Positions 36,800-47,899 of a stretch of DNA of 64,000 nt are shown here, piece after piece (the first letter of the stretch is position 1; each line of letters begins with the position of its first letter). The translations under genes and the position numbers were made by a program. The DNA comes from Nomia melanderi. Its lineage: Eukaryota; Arthropoda; Insecta; Hymenoptera; Halictidae. The stretch spans positions 10,168,001 through 10,232,000 of the forward strand of contig NC_135002.1 in assembly GCF_051020985.1 (NCBI RefSeq), in the 5' to 3' direction. The notes under the pieces are model-generated. The model was given only the letters and a program-made list of their open reading frames with translations. It was not told the DNA's origin and did no database searches.

Positions 36800-39000
36800 T
36801 TTAAAAGAAACTGGTCATTATTATCATAAGTTTCATATATTCACCATTTGTAATTAAAATTAAGTACCAATGTATTTAATTCGAAGAATCTAAATATTTG
36901 CAAATATCATAAACACGTGTAGAACCTATAATCTTATATCTAAGAAACAGAAAACATCTATTTCACCATACACGATATTACCTGCTACACATTAATTACT
37001 CCATCAAATTACTCGTTAATAATTTCGCACAAAATCGTTACGCCGATGGTCCAAACTAAATCAGAGTAACAGTTCTTCTACTAAATCCAATTAATAATGG
37101 ATCAATGACTTACACTGAAAACACTATATTACAACAAAACGAAAAGAAACTGTGGCGTGAATAATTTCTTCTCTCCACATACAGGGTGCCTACCACTTTA
37201 TATAAATTGGAAACAAATTGACGCAACATTGACATCTCCTCGGCACTTAAAATTTTAAAAATTCGTTTATATCATCGTGTTGCTCGTAAAATATACTCAA
37301 ACTTTTTCTCCTTTCATCTTTCTCTAAAGTGCTGTGAATTAATAGCGTGAGTAGCCTGTATATTAAAAAAATAAGAATTTAACAGGCAAGATGAGTTAGC
37401 ATACCACAAGACAAAATGTTCATTGATCGATCCAGCGAGCAGGACCGCACGAAACCAACGAGGATACGAAAGGGACGTCCTGAATATGATAGGCGGACGC
37501 CTATCCGTAGGATTCCTAGAGGAAGGGGCCTTCCCGAAACGATGAAATTCCATTTGCAAAATTCCTGTTGCAGGGAGGTGACTCCCGGCGAGGCGACAGT
37601 CTTTGTGTTGCAAGGAGAGGATGCGTTCGTGGTATGGGGCCGGTGTGTGGAGTCAGGGTATGGCGAAACGGGCTGTCTCAAGGTCGGTTAGGCACAAGGG
37701 CAGCTTCAGTCTAGCCTGAACTCGACCGCGCCCTTCGAGGTCGTGCCATCTCTCGTTCCCACACGGTCAGCTTTGTTTCTTTTTCTGTCCGTGGCCTTTA
37801 TTAATTGCCAGTTAAGTGTCCCTCTCTTGGACGGTTTCACTGCTTCAATTGAAACCACCTCGAGCCTCTCCCTCTCCTCGTTCACACCCCGCAACCCTTT
37901 GTCACTAATCGATATGGATAATTTCGATCGTTTTGTTTCTTTCAGCTGAACGCGTTAGCCAATGGAGATCTAAGTTCTCTTGGCAACGCGTTCCTTTGTG
38001 ACTTCTTTCTTTCTTTTCTGTTCTTCTCTTATTTTCTTTGTAATCGAGTTGTACAAATAAGGAATGGTTGTTGTTAGATTATTATTTATTGTTAATACGT
38101 GCCCTGTAGTTTAGTGTGTGTAGGTTACTACACGTTGTCGAGAAATGTGTTAATGTGTCAAATTTTTGTATTTATTTATTTACTTGATACAGTCGACGAA
38201 CTATTGCTTTATATTATAAAAGAATGAAGTTGTAAAGTATTATACCAAAAGCTTAACGGTATTAAGCGTAACTAATTTGTATGAAATTATTTTTAATCGA
38301 TTAGAAATCAATGTAGAGAATATAGATGATATAATTAATCTATTTTATGTATATGAAAGTACTTCCACAAACAATCATGAAATAAACGCACTAAAAATCA
38401 CATTTCGATACACGCAACCTCATAATTTTTTCGACCAATATCGTTCCGCCGATCAACAATTGTAAATTCAATCAATCAGAAAATCGGCGGAATCGATCCG
38501 ACGATCAGCCAAAAGAGATTGAAAGCAACGGCGAGACCGATACTCGTGGGAAAATTTGACGAAAGTTTCATGCGATCGATCGATGCATCGTTCACAAAAA
38601 TCCCAGCGACGGTTACACGAGCCCTCGGAGACCGGGCGGTCCAGAAACGCTGTTTCAAATGACGCGTGGAGGAAACGCTGAAATAGTGTCCGGGAACTTG
38701 TGAAAATTCGAAACTGGCGACATCTGTGCGCGGAGCGCCGAAAAGGGTATTTTCGAAACATTTTCAGGAAGCGTGACTCCCCAAATGACCGGGGCATTCG
38801 ATTCTACAATTATCGCGAAATGGTAATTCCGCGATTTAGACCGCTCCGAACTCTCAACGGCTCATATAGCGCGTCGTAAAATCATTTAGAGCCGTCCTTC
38901 CACGAGAGCGTTGTTCGCGGACTGAAAATAACCAGCTCTCCGAGCAATCTCGTTTCTTTAATCGGCAGGACCTTGATCCGTTCGTCGTTCCCTATCGCGT
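36800..39000. other. No supported gene
   Basis: A moderately GC-rich patch at 37400-37700 is open on both strands. The plus frame 37416-37691 starts with ATG but shows no domain. A leucine-rich signal-like stretch at 37758-37820 has no ATG in front of it. The frame 38468-38797 (minus) is arginine-rich and unconvincing. Confidence 0.4.
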
Positions 39001-39028
39001 GCCGGACGATTATGAAGCGATTCGAAAT

Positions 39029-39100
39029 TCTCTCCTTCTCGCTCTCTCCCTCTCTCTCTCTCTCTCTCTCCCTTTCTCTCTCATTCTCACTTTCTCTCTT
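39029..39100. repeat. (CT)n / GAGA microsatellite
   Basis: An interrupted TCTC-rich tract of about 70 bp. On the other strand it is GAGA-rich, which in insects can bind GAGA-type factors or act simply as a microsatellite. Confidence 0.85.
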
Positions 39101-39684
39101 GGGGGGTATACACCCGTGGGTTTATCTGGCTGGACGGACGGGCAATTAATTGAACGGCAATGATCGCTGGAGCTTCTCGCGTTAATTAAGTCCGTCCCCT
39201 GGGTCTAGAGAGTTCGATCCTTTCGACAAGGCCGATAATCGCAGTTACCGTTTTCGGGTGTTGCATTGTCATTGGCAACAAAGTCGTAGATTGTTAGCTT
39301 CGTCTTGGATTAAAGATTACGCATCATCGAACGCATTATCATCGTCAAGGCTGTATTTGTATCGACAAATATTAGCCAGTAATTTCGAACTTCGTAATAT
39401 TCGCGAAGTTTGTATTGCTTTTGTGTTAATTTCCCTTTTGCATTAAATTTTTGGTAACAACCTGTGGAACTTGGAGCTTGATGAAACAAGATGATTTTGT
39501 AGGGATATAAAAACTAGTTTCCTCGAAGACATGCGTCGCAAACGGAATTTTATTGTATCTATAAATTTTCGTTTTTTGTGTCGTTAGGAAAATTGTTTTC
39601 ATTGCATGAGTAACTTGGCGAGTGTTGATTTGGCGTCGAGCTAAGAGTTCTTCTCCATTTACACCTAATTTACATTGTTAGTTA

Positions 39685-39877
39685 TTCAACCCGTTGCCCT
39701 ATGATTTATTTCTTAACTACGATCGATACAATTGCGTCATCATTAATAATTTATTAGGAAAAGAGGAAATTTTGATACTTATTTAATTTATATTAAAAAA
39801 ATATAAATATCATTTAGATTTATTAAATTTGATTAAAAATTTTCGTCACGAGATTGACACGATATTGTAAGTTATTG
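39685..39877 (-). mobile_element. Family A MITE-like element, decayed
   Basis: CAACCCGTTGCCCTATGATTTATTTCTTAACTACGATCGAT matches the reverse complement of the right half of the 11775-12021 copy. The far end, GAGATTGACACGATATTGTAA, matches the end of the 52869-53114 copy. The flanking TTAA and the terminal GGG are lost. Sequence given here in two parts: CAACCCGTTGCCCTATGATT, then TATTTCTTAACTACGATCGA. Confidence 0.6.
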
Positions 39878-39975
39878 AAAGAAAGTGTTAAGGAAAGGAA
39901 ATGAATGCGAGGGGTGAGATCAGTGTTCTCAACAAGGGTTGAAAATTGTTATGATATCGATTATGATTCTTGAAA

Positions 39976-40178
39976 CAGTTATGGTGAACCGAAATAAACT
40001 CATAACTATTATTTGGTATATTGGTTCTGAACTGTATCGGTTTTGATCTATATCCATTTCGGTTCCGGTTCTATAACTATTACTTTCCACTTCCGAAAGA
40101 AATGCAGAACAGAAAACAAAACAGTTACAGAACCGGTATACATAATAGCAGTTATGACTGTTTCGGTTCTCCATAACT
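39976..40178. repeat. Inverted repeat, about 86 bp arms with a 30 nt loop
   Basis: The left arm (39976-40062, from CAGTTATGGTGAACCGAAA) is the imperfect reverse complement of the right arm (40093-40178, ending TTTCGGTTCTCCATAACTTT). The match is about 70-75% by eye. The motif GGTTC..ATAAC also recurs inside the loop and just after the right arm, so the region may be a decayed tandem array that folds back on itself. No open frame of note. Confidence 0.75.
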
Positions 40179-40309
40179 TTTAGTCGGAACCGATATATAA
40201 CAGTTTCAAACAGTTATTTTCGGAGGATTTCCAATCGCCTGTTCTCAAACAGGAAAAAGAACTTCCTATGAGCAGACGGTGGTGGGTGAATCAAGAACGA
40301 GTCGAACGT

Positions 40310-40640
40310 TTCGTAACATCGTGTAATTCCGCGTTCGCGCGACGCGAGGATACGTGAAACGCATCCCCGATCGAGCCCCGAGCCCTATCGGCTTCTTGAT
40401 CTCTCGGCGCGCGGACACGTGAATCGCGGACCCCGTGTTGCACCGGCCATTTTACAACTGCCATCAAGGTCATGACCTCCGGATCGCGTGGAGCGATGCA
40501 CGCGCTATTAGGCAGATGCCACGCACGTGCGTGATGCTTACGTGCCGCCTAATCTGCGGGATGCATCGCCGCGCCAGGGCTGGCTCGTCGTGTACACGCG
40601 CCACCAACACACCACGCCTAGCGATCGGCGAGATAATCCT
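40310..40640. promoter_or_regulatory. GC-richer patch, uncertain role
   Basis: This patch of about 330 bp is CpG-richer than its flanks and contains short open frames on both strands (40291-40473 minus, 40435-40644 plus). No motif fixes a function. Confidence 0.2.
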
Positions 40641-40719
40641 GTAATCGAGACATCGGTCAGATCAGTCGCAATTACTCGCCAAATTAATCTTTTCCCGAAT
40701 TAACTGTGAGAAATTGGAA

Positions 40720-40959
40720 TTAACCCCTTCACCTACAATATTGTGAGACTCGTGACGAAAATGTAAAACTGAATTTGAGGAATCTGAATGTTTATTTTTC
40801 AAATATAAATTAAACATTACTTTTCTATTATTAATCATTGACCCTCGAAGTAAACGTAGACACAAAATAAACATAAAAATTGTGTCTTTTCCTAATATGC
40901 TCTTATAAAGTAGCTGCATCGATCATAGGTAAGAAATTAATCACAAGGTAAGGGATTAA
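40720..40959 (+). mobile_element. Family A MITE-like element, full length
   Basis: Flanked by TTAA at both ends (40720-40723 and 40956-40959). The left end is TTAACCCCTTCACCTACAAT; the right end is CACAAGGTAAGGGATTAA. The body aligns with 11775-12021, including ACATTACTTTTCTATTA and GATCATAGGTAAGAAAT. It is about 240 bp, without coding capacity, probably piggyBac-type. Confidence 0.7.
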
Positions 40960-41259
40960 TCGAACTTGTACTTGAATATTAATAGCTACACAAAGTTTCA
41001 GTGATAAAGTATCTTGCAAAGTACCTTCGCCTGTAAATATTCGATCGCGAAGGGTTGAACAAGTCTTCCGCTTGACAAACTCGAGCCACATTCTCTCCGC
41101 ACATTTTCCTATGAATACACAATTTCCCCTGTCTCTTGATGATCTTCACCGATGGAACTTCCAAATTCTCAAGCTACGAGGACTCACGGTTAAAATATTG
41201 ATTTTTGAGATAGAAATTCTCACGGTCACCGTGGCCGTCCGACGATTCTTCGTACCGGA

Positions 41260-41700
41260 GGCTAGAAAAATGCCGCCCCTGGAGCGTGAAACGGGAGAGA
41301 AGGTTCCGAGGGTGAGGCCGGCCGGCGATTCCCGGCGAGTTTCAGCCTCGTGTGAGCGTGGAACGAAGACGGCAGGAAAAAAAGGGCCGTCTACGAGGAG
41401 CGGTGGGCAAGAGTTGGGTGGAAGAAGGGCCGTGAGCGAAAAGAGGGAGACAAAGAGCGGGAACGAGCAAGCGAGCGAAAAGGGGGAGTCGCGTTTCTCA
41501 GCACGGGCACCGCTGACGGGGTGAACGTACGACGGTAGACGCAAAAATCCCTCCAAGGTTGGTGCATCCCTATCGGTACCCCGTACGCTCTCGCCCGTCC
41601 GCGCCACGGTTCATCGTCTCACTCTCGAACCGCCCTCTTTCGACCCCCGTCTCTTCCACGGGATACACCGACAGTTATCTCCTCCGATTGCCCGAAATCA
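41260..41700. promoter_or_regulatory. GC-rich island, open on both strands
   Basis: A CpG- and purine-rich block. Both strands carry frames of about 150 codons (41072-41524 plus, 41146-41607 minus) with low-complexity composition and no domain, so neither is convincing. It may be a promoter or 5' exon. Confidence 0.25.
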
Positions 41701-41802
41701 CCGAAGTCACACCGGCACCCAACTTCGGGAAAAGCATGGTAGGATCTCGTACGCTGCTACGATGCGAACTAAAATATACTCTATCGACTCCGTATAACAT
41801 GA

Positions 41803-42155
41803 TTAACACGCTAGTACGCTGGTGCGCTGAATTAAGGCAATGATCGGTCGAATAATTTCCATCTTCTTTTCTTTTGTAATGTATAAAGTAATTTGCTGGT
41901 TGTACAAAGACATGAATACAAGACTGAAAATGAATCACATTTAAGTGTACCCGATAATATTTTATATTAAGACGTTTAATGCCGCACTATTTCATAGAGC
42001 AAAATACACAAAATGGAAGAAATAAAATATTAAATTATTTGACTGAATTGCATTATGATTGGGCGTTCATCTAGCTGAATGTCATCGCATTAAGTAGCAT
42101 TATTTATAATATAGAAATGTGTTTAAATAATCGTCGTTTAATTGAATGAACACTG
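41803..42155 (+). mobile_element. Interspersed repeat, family D copy 1
   Basis: This aligns at high identity with 53990-54355 over about 350 bp, including CAATGATCGGTCGAAT, GTATAAAGTAATTTGCTGGTT and CAAAGACATGAATACA. It starts at TTAACACGCTAGTACGC. An inner TTAA.ACGTTTAATGCCGCA lies at 41967-41985. The 3' part diverges after about 42155. It is non-coding. Confidence 0.85.
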
Positions 42156-42159
42156 TAGT

Positions 42160-43480
42160 AAGTGCACTGTGCTTTTCTTGCAATTGTTTCGCGTGATGTG
42201 TTATTACTATAGTTTTTATATAGTTAAAAGATAATCAATAAATCAGACAAAATATTTTATATAAATGTTATATATGTATGATATTTTGATATAGTGGCAG
42301 TAGGGTATACCATAGATCGAATGTATGTTAATATCATCATCGTAACGGTAATCAGCAGCGTCACACATGTGTGAGGTAATAATTGCGAAGTAAGAAAACT
42401 AGAATCAGTTACTTTGATTCGATAGTTCTAGTGTTCACCAGTTAACTGTATTTAAAGGATATTAAAGTATTACAGATTCTATGAAATTTATTTATGATTT
42501 TGGTTACGACACAAAGGATTTGTGAAATAATTGACAAGATATTCATTTAACTCGAGGTTAGCGTAACACAGATCAGATTCATTGATCAGGTACTTATTCA
42601 TTGAGCACTTTACATTTGACGCCTGATATCCCAAGATCGAGATAAGAATCTGTAACAAGGAGGCCAATCAGCAGGCTCGTATTCGAATAGAAAGTGGTCC
42701 TCTCAACGTTTCATGCCAAGATAAGCAGATATATAGTATATGCATGAAATGGTAAAGTGTCTACAAGTAGGAAAATAGGTCACCTCTTGCTTCTATTTGA
42801 TTCTATATTCTCGTAGCAATATATATATATACTTTTACCTACATTTAATTGCCTTTCAGTTTTCTTGTTACCATATAGTTGCAATATCCACTTTACAAAT
42901 ATGGTACAATTTTTATATTAACAGCTACGAAACTATCACTATATGACGCGAAGAATATAATTCAATAAGATCGATTACTAACTCAGGAAACGAGTTTTTA
43001 ACCCATTCAGTCAAAATAACGAGTTAGATTCATAGTGCACGAGTTGAGTGAAATATGTTACATCAACATTTTCAATGCGTATTGTGAGCTATAATACCGA
43101 AAATGATACTCCTTTTATTTCATGTCATTCACCTTCACCGTAACCAGTCGAATAACTAGTTACAAAAGAAAGTAAAACAACTTAAACGATTTATATTTCG
43201 TAACGGAAACGGAAACAGAAGAAAAGACAAAAATTGAGAAACTGATTAATCGGACAATATAGGAATTGATATGAAACCAAATGAGCGAAAGGAAACGCAG
43301 AATTTTAAGTTAAATTTGAAAGCCGGTCATTCGACCGGTCACGGTATATTTAGTGTTAAGTTAGCGAATAAATTAAATATAAACGACGCTTCGAACGATG
43401 GTGATTGTATAATTACATATAACCGACATGTCAAACAACATTCGAAACATTCACTCTGTATCACACTGATACCAGTCGCC
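42160..43480. other. AT-rich, no supported gene
   Basis: A family B-like terminus, GATAGTTCTAGTGTT, lies at 42420-42434. TTTAACCCATTCAGTCAAAAT at about 43000 may be another element end. The plus frame 43271-43489 is ATG-started, but its translation shows no domain. Confidence 0.35.
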
Positions 43481-43499
43481 TGTCGTTAATTCACTGTTC

Positions 43500-43960
43500 A
43501 CTGGTCGCCGGTACAATATTACAATTAAGCCAGCGAGGTTAAAACAAAAAGGCAACGTCAGGAGAAAAAGTGGCGCCGCGCGAAGGCGTTTAAGGATACG
43601 GTGCGGCTCGCATTCGTAAATCGTCTGTGAAGGAGTAAGGTGACAGCGGAACACGAATTACTTGGCACGAGAATTCGAAACCACCGGGAGACGTTTTCGC
43701 TCGCCCCGTGTGGGCCACGAAGCCGCTTCGACGAAGCAAGGCAACAGAAAAAAGGGGAAAAACGAAGGAAAAGGGAAGAGGGAACGATCCGTCGCGGTAA
43801 TTTGCGGTTTCACGGTTGGACACGTGAGATGTCCGCTAAAAGTAAATGAAAATATTTCGTCGGACGCGATAGGATCCAGGCCGGGCGTCGCAATTAAACC
43901 GTTACGCAACGGCGTAACGAGACGACTCGCCGTTTCGATGATACAATGCGTCCGAACGCG
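43500..43960. promoter_or_regulatory. GC-richer block, open on both strands
   Basis: The region is CpG-rich relative to its neighbours. Overlapping frames in both directions (43590-44138) are basic and low in information. Promoter or exon is possible, with no decisive motif. Confidence 0.2.
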
Positions 43961-44579
43961 GGTTAGCCGAATCGCTCAATATTTTTGGCGACTCGCTGGT
44001 GTTATGGGGCATTACTCACTCGAAATTCGGTATCATAAAGCACGCCGACGGAATAATTCCGCAGTTTCAAAAGATAAATGGTGGTGTGAGGAAGTTGCAC
44101 GTAGCGTTAAAAAAGGGACTCGAGTATTTAGAGGCTGATAAACGTCGCCCAGAGGAATAAAACGTGATTGATGAGTTTACATCGTGCGCAAGTGTGAATA
44201 ATATAGTTTAATCGTTGAATCTTTCTTTATTATGCTTTACTGTATCAGGAACGCTGCGAGATAGGATGAATTATATTAATATAGTATATATGATTTTAAT
44301 AATACTGTATCCATTATAGTAATAATAACCATGAATTCGATTATTACAAAGTAAGAACAATTAAAACGCTTCTTCGTTTTTCTATGCGTTCTAGTTCTAC
44401 ATTAAAGAGTAAGCCTTTTTCCAACGACACCAAGAGCAACACCAAATTCTACTAAATTAACATACATACGCACGATTTCATTCAGAAAATGTTTTCCGCC
44501 GCGTTTGGGTGGCAAATAACCGATAACGCGTTTCGTCAATTCACGACGAATGGGTTTCGCCGGTTAACGAGAGGCGTCT

Positions 44580-44593
44580 CCCCCCCCCCCCCC
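44580..44593. repeat. C14 homopolymer
   Basis: Fourteen consecutive C residues. The run length may vary between individuals or be misread. Confidence 0.9.
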
Positions 44594-44687
44594 TGGCCTG
44601 GTTATTCGACAATAAAAATAATTTAGCGATGAATGAGGGTAGACGGTGTTTAGGACAGAGCGAGAAAGGGCGAGGGCGGGAGATGAG

Positions 44688-44972
44688 ATGGAGAGGGATA
44701 GTTGCCGGCGTAAGATATTTTTATTGGACGTCTGCAGTCTGGATGCGCAGCCGGCCGTTCACCCGATGCACTTATTGCTCCGTGCCAATCCGTATGGGAT
44801 CCTTGCACTCGATCCCTCTTCGCGCGATTCTTCTAAAGCTCCTCCGCACGCCCTCGCACATCATAACATTCGCCCGTTGCGAGTTGCGTTGCTGCGTCGC
44901 GTGACCGAACTCTCCGGCCGCCACTCGACTGGTACGAGATACGCTCGATTATCGGCTCGAAAAGCTTCCTAG
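44688..44972 (+). CDS. Doubtful ORF, product unknown
   Basis: ATG at 44688 opens 94 codons to a TAG at 44970-44972. The peptide starts MERDSCRRKIFLLDVC and includes HPMHLLLRANPYGILALDPS. It reads somewhat protein-like, but a second plus-strand frame (44629-44904) is open over the same bases and no family is recognisable. The frame sits directly before the repeat array at 44.97 kb. Confidence 0.15.
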   Translation: MERDSCRRKIFLLDVCSLDAQPAVHPMHLLLRANPYGILALDPSSRDSSKAPPHALAHHNIRPLRVALLRRVTELSGRHSTGTRYARLSARKAS

Positions 44973-44974
44973 AA

Positions 44975-45540
44975 TTCCATTATGATTCGCGGATGAGTAA
45001 CGCTGCTGCTATTTGCATTCAACTAAGTGATTCACGCAGGCAACTGAAAGAAGTTGCATCCCTTTTCTAGATTACTATGAGACATGGTGAGTAGTTTGAA
45101 GACTGTTTTACTGTTGTTTCTTGGTAAGTATGTTTACTTGAATCGGGGAGTTTTGTAGGTGTGCGTTATGATTGGCAAATTGGTAGCACTGTTGATATTT
45201 GCATTCAACTATGTGATTCGTGTAGATAATTGAAAGAAGTTGCATCCCTTTTCTACATTACTGTGAAAGAAATCGCGAGAATAATCGTTATACTACTGAC
45301 TTTATTCGGATGGAAAAGCTTTATAGGACTGTGTTATGATTAGTAAATACTATTTCCATTTGCTATAATTATTACATTGCTATTAGTATTTGCAATACTG
45401 CGAGAGAAATGGTAAATGATTCAAAGATTGTATCCTCTTTAGAACAGTTCCCCGGAATTCTACTGTAATCCGTAAATGAGTAATGTTATTGCTGTTTGTA
45501 TTCGAGTCATTCATGTAACTGATTGCGAGAGGAGTCATAG
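44975..45540. repeat. Diverged tandem repeat, four units
   Basis: Units are marked by TATGATTCGCGG (44981), TATGATTGGCAAAT (45167), TATGATTAGTAAAT (45335) and TGTAATCCGTAAATGAGTAA (45464). The first two share TATTTGCATTCAACTA.GTGATTC followed by GAAAGAAGTTGCATCCCTTT. Later units are shortened and more diverged. Spacing is about 186, 168 and 126 bp. Confidence 0.75.
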
Positions 45541-45549
45541 GAAAAAAGA

Positions 45550-47650
45550 AAAAATAGTTGGGAGATTTTTATACCATTATTCCTTCTAGACCACATTTTT
45601 CATAAGATTTGCTTATCTCGCGAATCAAAATTTCTTTTCATAGATTCTGTTTTATCGGGGTAAATGAGCGTGTACGGTGTGTAACGATTTATCTCTTTCT
45701 GTTAAGATGAACAGAACGACCTATAACATGGGGTCGTTCAAGATCATTGATGGCCAGTTTTAAAAGAAAATATTTTACTATAAACTTACTACGGTATCTG
45801 CCCAATGGTGTTTATCTTCGTGCATGAGTAAGCTTCTCAATAATAAATGCGATTACTGTAAATCAGTGGTTCGAAGATTAATCGGTAATCTTGACCTTAA
45901 ATGGCCTTATTAGGTTAAAGATTTTTAAACACCGACCGCGTCGAATTAATGATGTTAAAACACCGGTTATGTTGGACGAGAAATCCTTTTAAATTGTCAG
46001 GTATTAACCACGCATTATCGTAAACCCTAAACTCAGCAGGCATATTGATTCTACTATCTTAGAGCCATATTAGATTCACTATACAATATTTAAAATCAAC
46101 GAAATGAGTGTTTATAACACCAGTATCATTTATTTAATAAATTCATACTACTAAACACCGTATTCAATCAATAATTACAAAAACATTTATTCTTCCAAAT
46201 AAACTCATATTGAACACGATTAAAATTCTTTTCTCTTTAAAATGAATCAAATTTACTGGACACAATCCGCAAACAGTTCTCGTCCCGTCGACGTGAAGTT
46301 CCTTGCCCTGTTCCTCATTCAATGTCAAACTAAAAGCGGTTTAAGTGGATAGTGAAGGAGCCGGTGCATCGTGCACGCGCGAGCATTCGATGGCACTTCG
46401 CTGTATGGACGCAGACAGGCGCATCCCGCGTTTACGGCACTCTTTCGCCACTATTTCTGGAGAGTCAACATCTAGATGAATCGCATATGTCTCGTTTCCC
46501 TGTATTCCCATCTTCAGACTTTCGTGTTATTTCAAAATTTCTCGAGCATCTCGTGAAAGGTCTGCTGGGGAAACTTTACACTTTTGCTTCTCTTGTTTCA
46601 CTTCCGAGAAACGACTCAAGCGCGTAACTTTTTTGGAGGAGACCATTCGATCTTAGTCGTCCTCTTTCCGAAAGCAGTAGGAAAGTTGAATAATACACTG
46701 ATTAATATAAAACACATTAATCGTAGGGGGTAAAGGAAATTCTGTCAATATTAAAATTTCAATGTCCTTTCTGAGTTTTCTATTTTATTGGATCACATAA
46801 ATAATGCGGTTCTTTGTATATCTTTTATTTTTAAGAATAAAGGCGTACAAAACTTTGTAATCTACAACATATTCTCCTTTATTATTTATTAATTGTCTAT
46901 CTATACATTGTAATTACTTTAAAAGAAGTTCTGTGTGTGCGTGTGTGCGTGTGTGTGTGTGTTCATCTTTACTTTTCAAAATAATAGAAATATGAAAAAC
47001 CGTTTATTTATGGAATGACCCAATAAATTGCGAATTTATAAAGAATATTTATATTATTTATACGTATAGTATTATAAATAAAGGTATAAATAGAAATTAA
47101 CAATTATTATATAGGTATTATTGTAGAAATCTAATAATTTCTTACAATCGTCTCGAGATTTCCATAAAAGAGTCGCGTCTTCGTTGGTTATAATTAATGA
47201 AAAAGTAATTTAAGCTCCGGAGAATCTTGACAGAATCGTTCGCAATTCCCTGTTGTTAACGAAGATCTCTCGCCCGTAGCGCGAAGCTGGAAGCGTGTCC
47301 TGAGCCGATTCTGCAGTTGTTTCCAAGAAGCTACTGTTGAATAATTAATGTTAATTGCTGGCCTGACGTGATTTGATTTGCTGTAGCAAAGAGCACTGCC
47401 TCGTTCGGCGTTCTCCGTCATAAATCCCGGCATGATCATCTAATTAAGGAACTTTCTGCGACAATGCTCGGTGTTCGCGAAACACGTATTTGTTTCTGTT
47501 TTTGCGAACGTTATCGTAGCCGGTGCCGCGATTCGCCGAGCAAACAGACCAGATAGTCTTTTGCACCGGTGCAGCGTCTTGCCGGGAATCCTTCCGAGAA
47601 CAATGACACGTACTTTCTAAATAAAATGGGGAGATCTGGCGGAGAGTACG
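45550..47650. other. No supported gene
   Basis: AT-rich DNA with one GT microsatellite. The frame 46352-46627 begins at GTG and has no recognisable domain. The frame 47194-47439 (minus) is likewise unconvincing. Confidence 0.4.
46931..46962. repeat. (GT)n microsatellite
   Basis: A GT-repeat interrupted by two GC dinucleotides. Confidence 0.9.
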
Positions 47651-47662
47651 ATTCAGCGAAAG

Positions 47663-47844
47663 TTAATTTGGAATGACAGTTTTAGTATTCTTATTTCGGA
47701 ATTACTGATGTCTTAAAAGTGTCAAATATGCGAGATGATTTAAAAACTGAATAGTTCCATTTTAATTCTACGAGTATATGATGAAACTGAGAAAAATCTG
47801 TTGTTACATATTAATCATATTAGGATCGGTAGTTCTATGGTTAA
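47663..47844. mobile_element. Family B MITE-like element
   Basis: The right end GGATCGGTAGTTCTATGGTTAA is the inverted family B terminus, flanked by TTAA at 47841-47844; another TTAA is at 47663-47666. The interior aligns with 21607-21826. The left terminal repeat is decayed. Confidence 0.55.
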
Positions 47845-47899
47845 CAATATAATATTTTAGTTATTACTATTCTAACAGCTGAAACATGTTCACTTCAAA

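Noticed and set aside
37743..37949. Signal-peptide-like stretch LVPTRSALFLFLSVAFINC
   Set aside because: The frame has no ATG before the hydrophobic stretch (it opens with GTG), and no splice acceptor could be defended.
39205..39230. B-box-like AGTTCGATCC
   Set aside because: No cloverleaf can be drawn around it.
41072..41607. About 150-codon frames on both strands
   Set aside because: Mutually overlapping, low-complexity, and within a GC-rich block, so most likely chance.
43662..44138. 158-codon plus-strand frame
   Set aside because: Several opposing frames over the same bases, basic low-information peptide, no motif.
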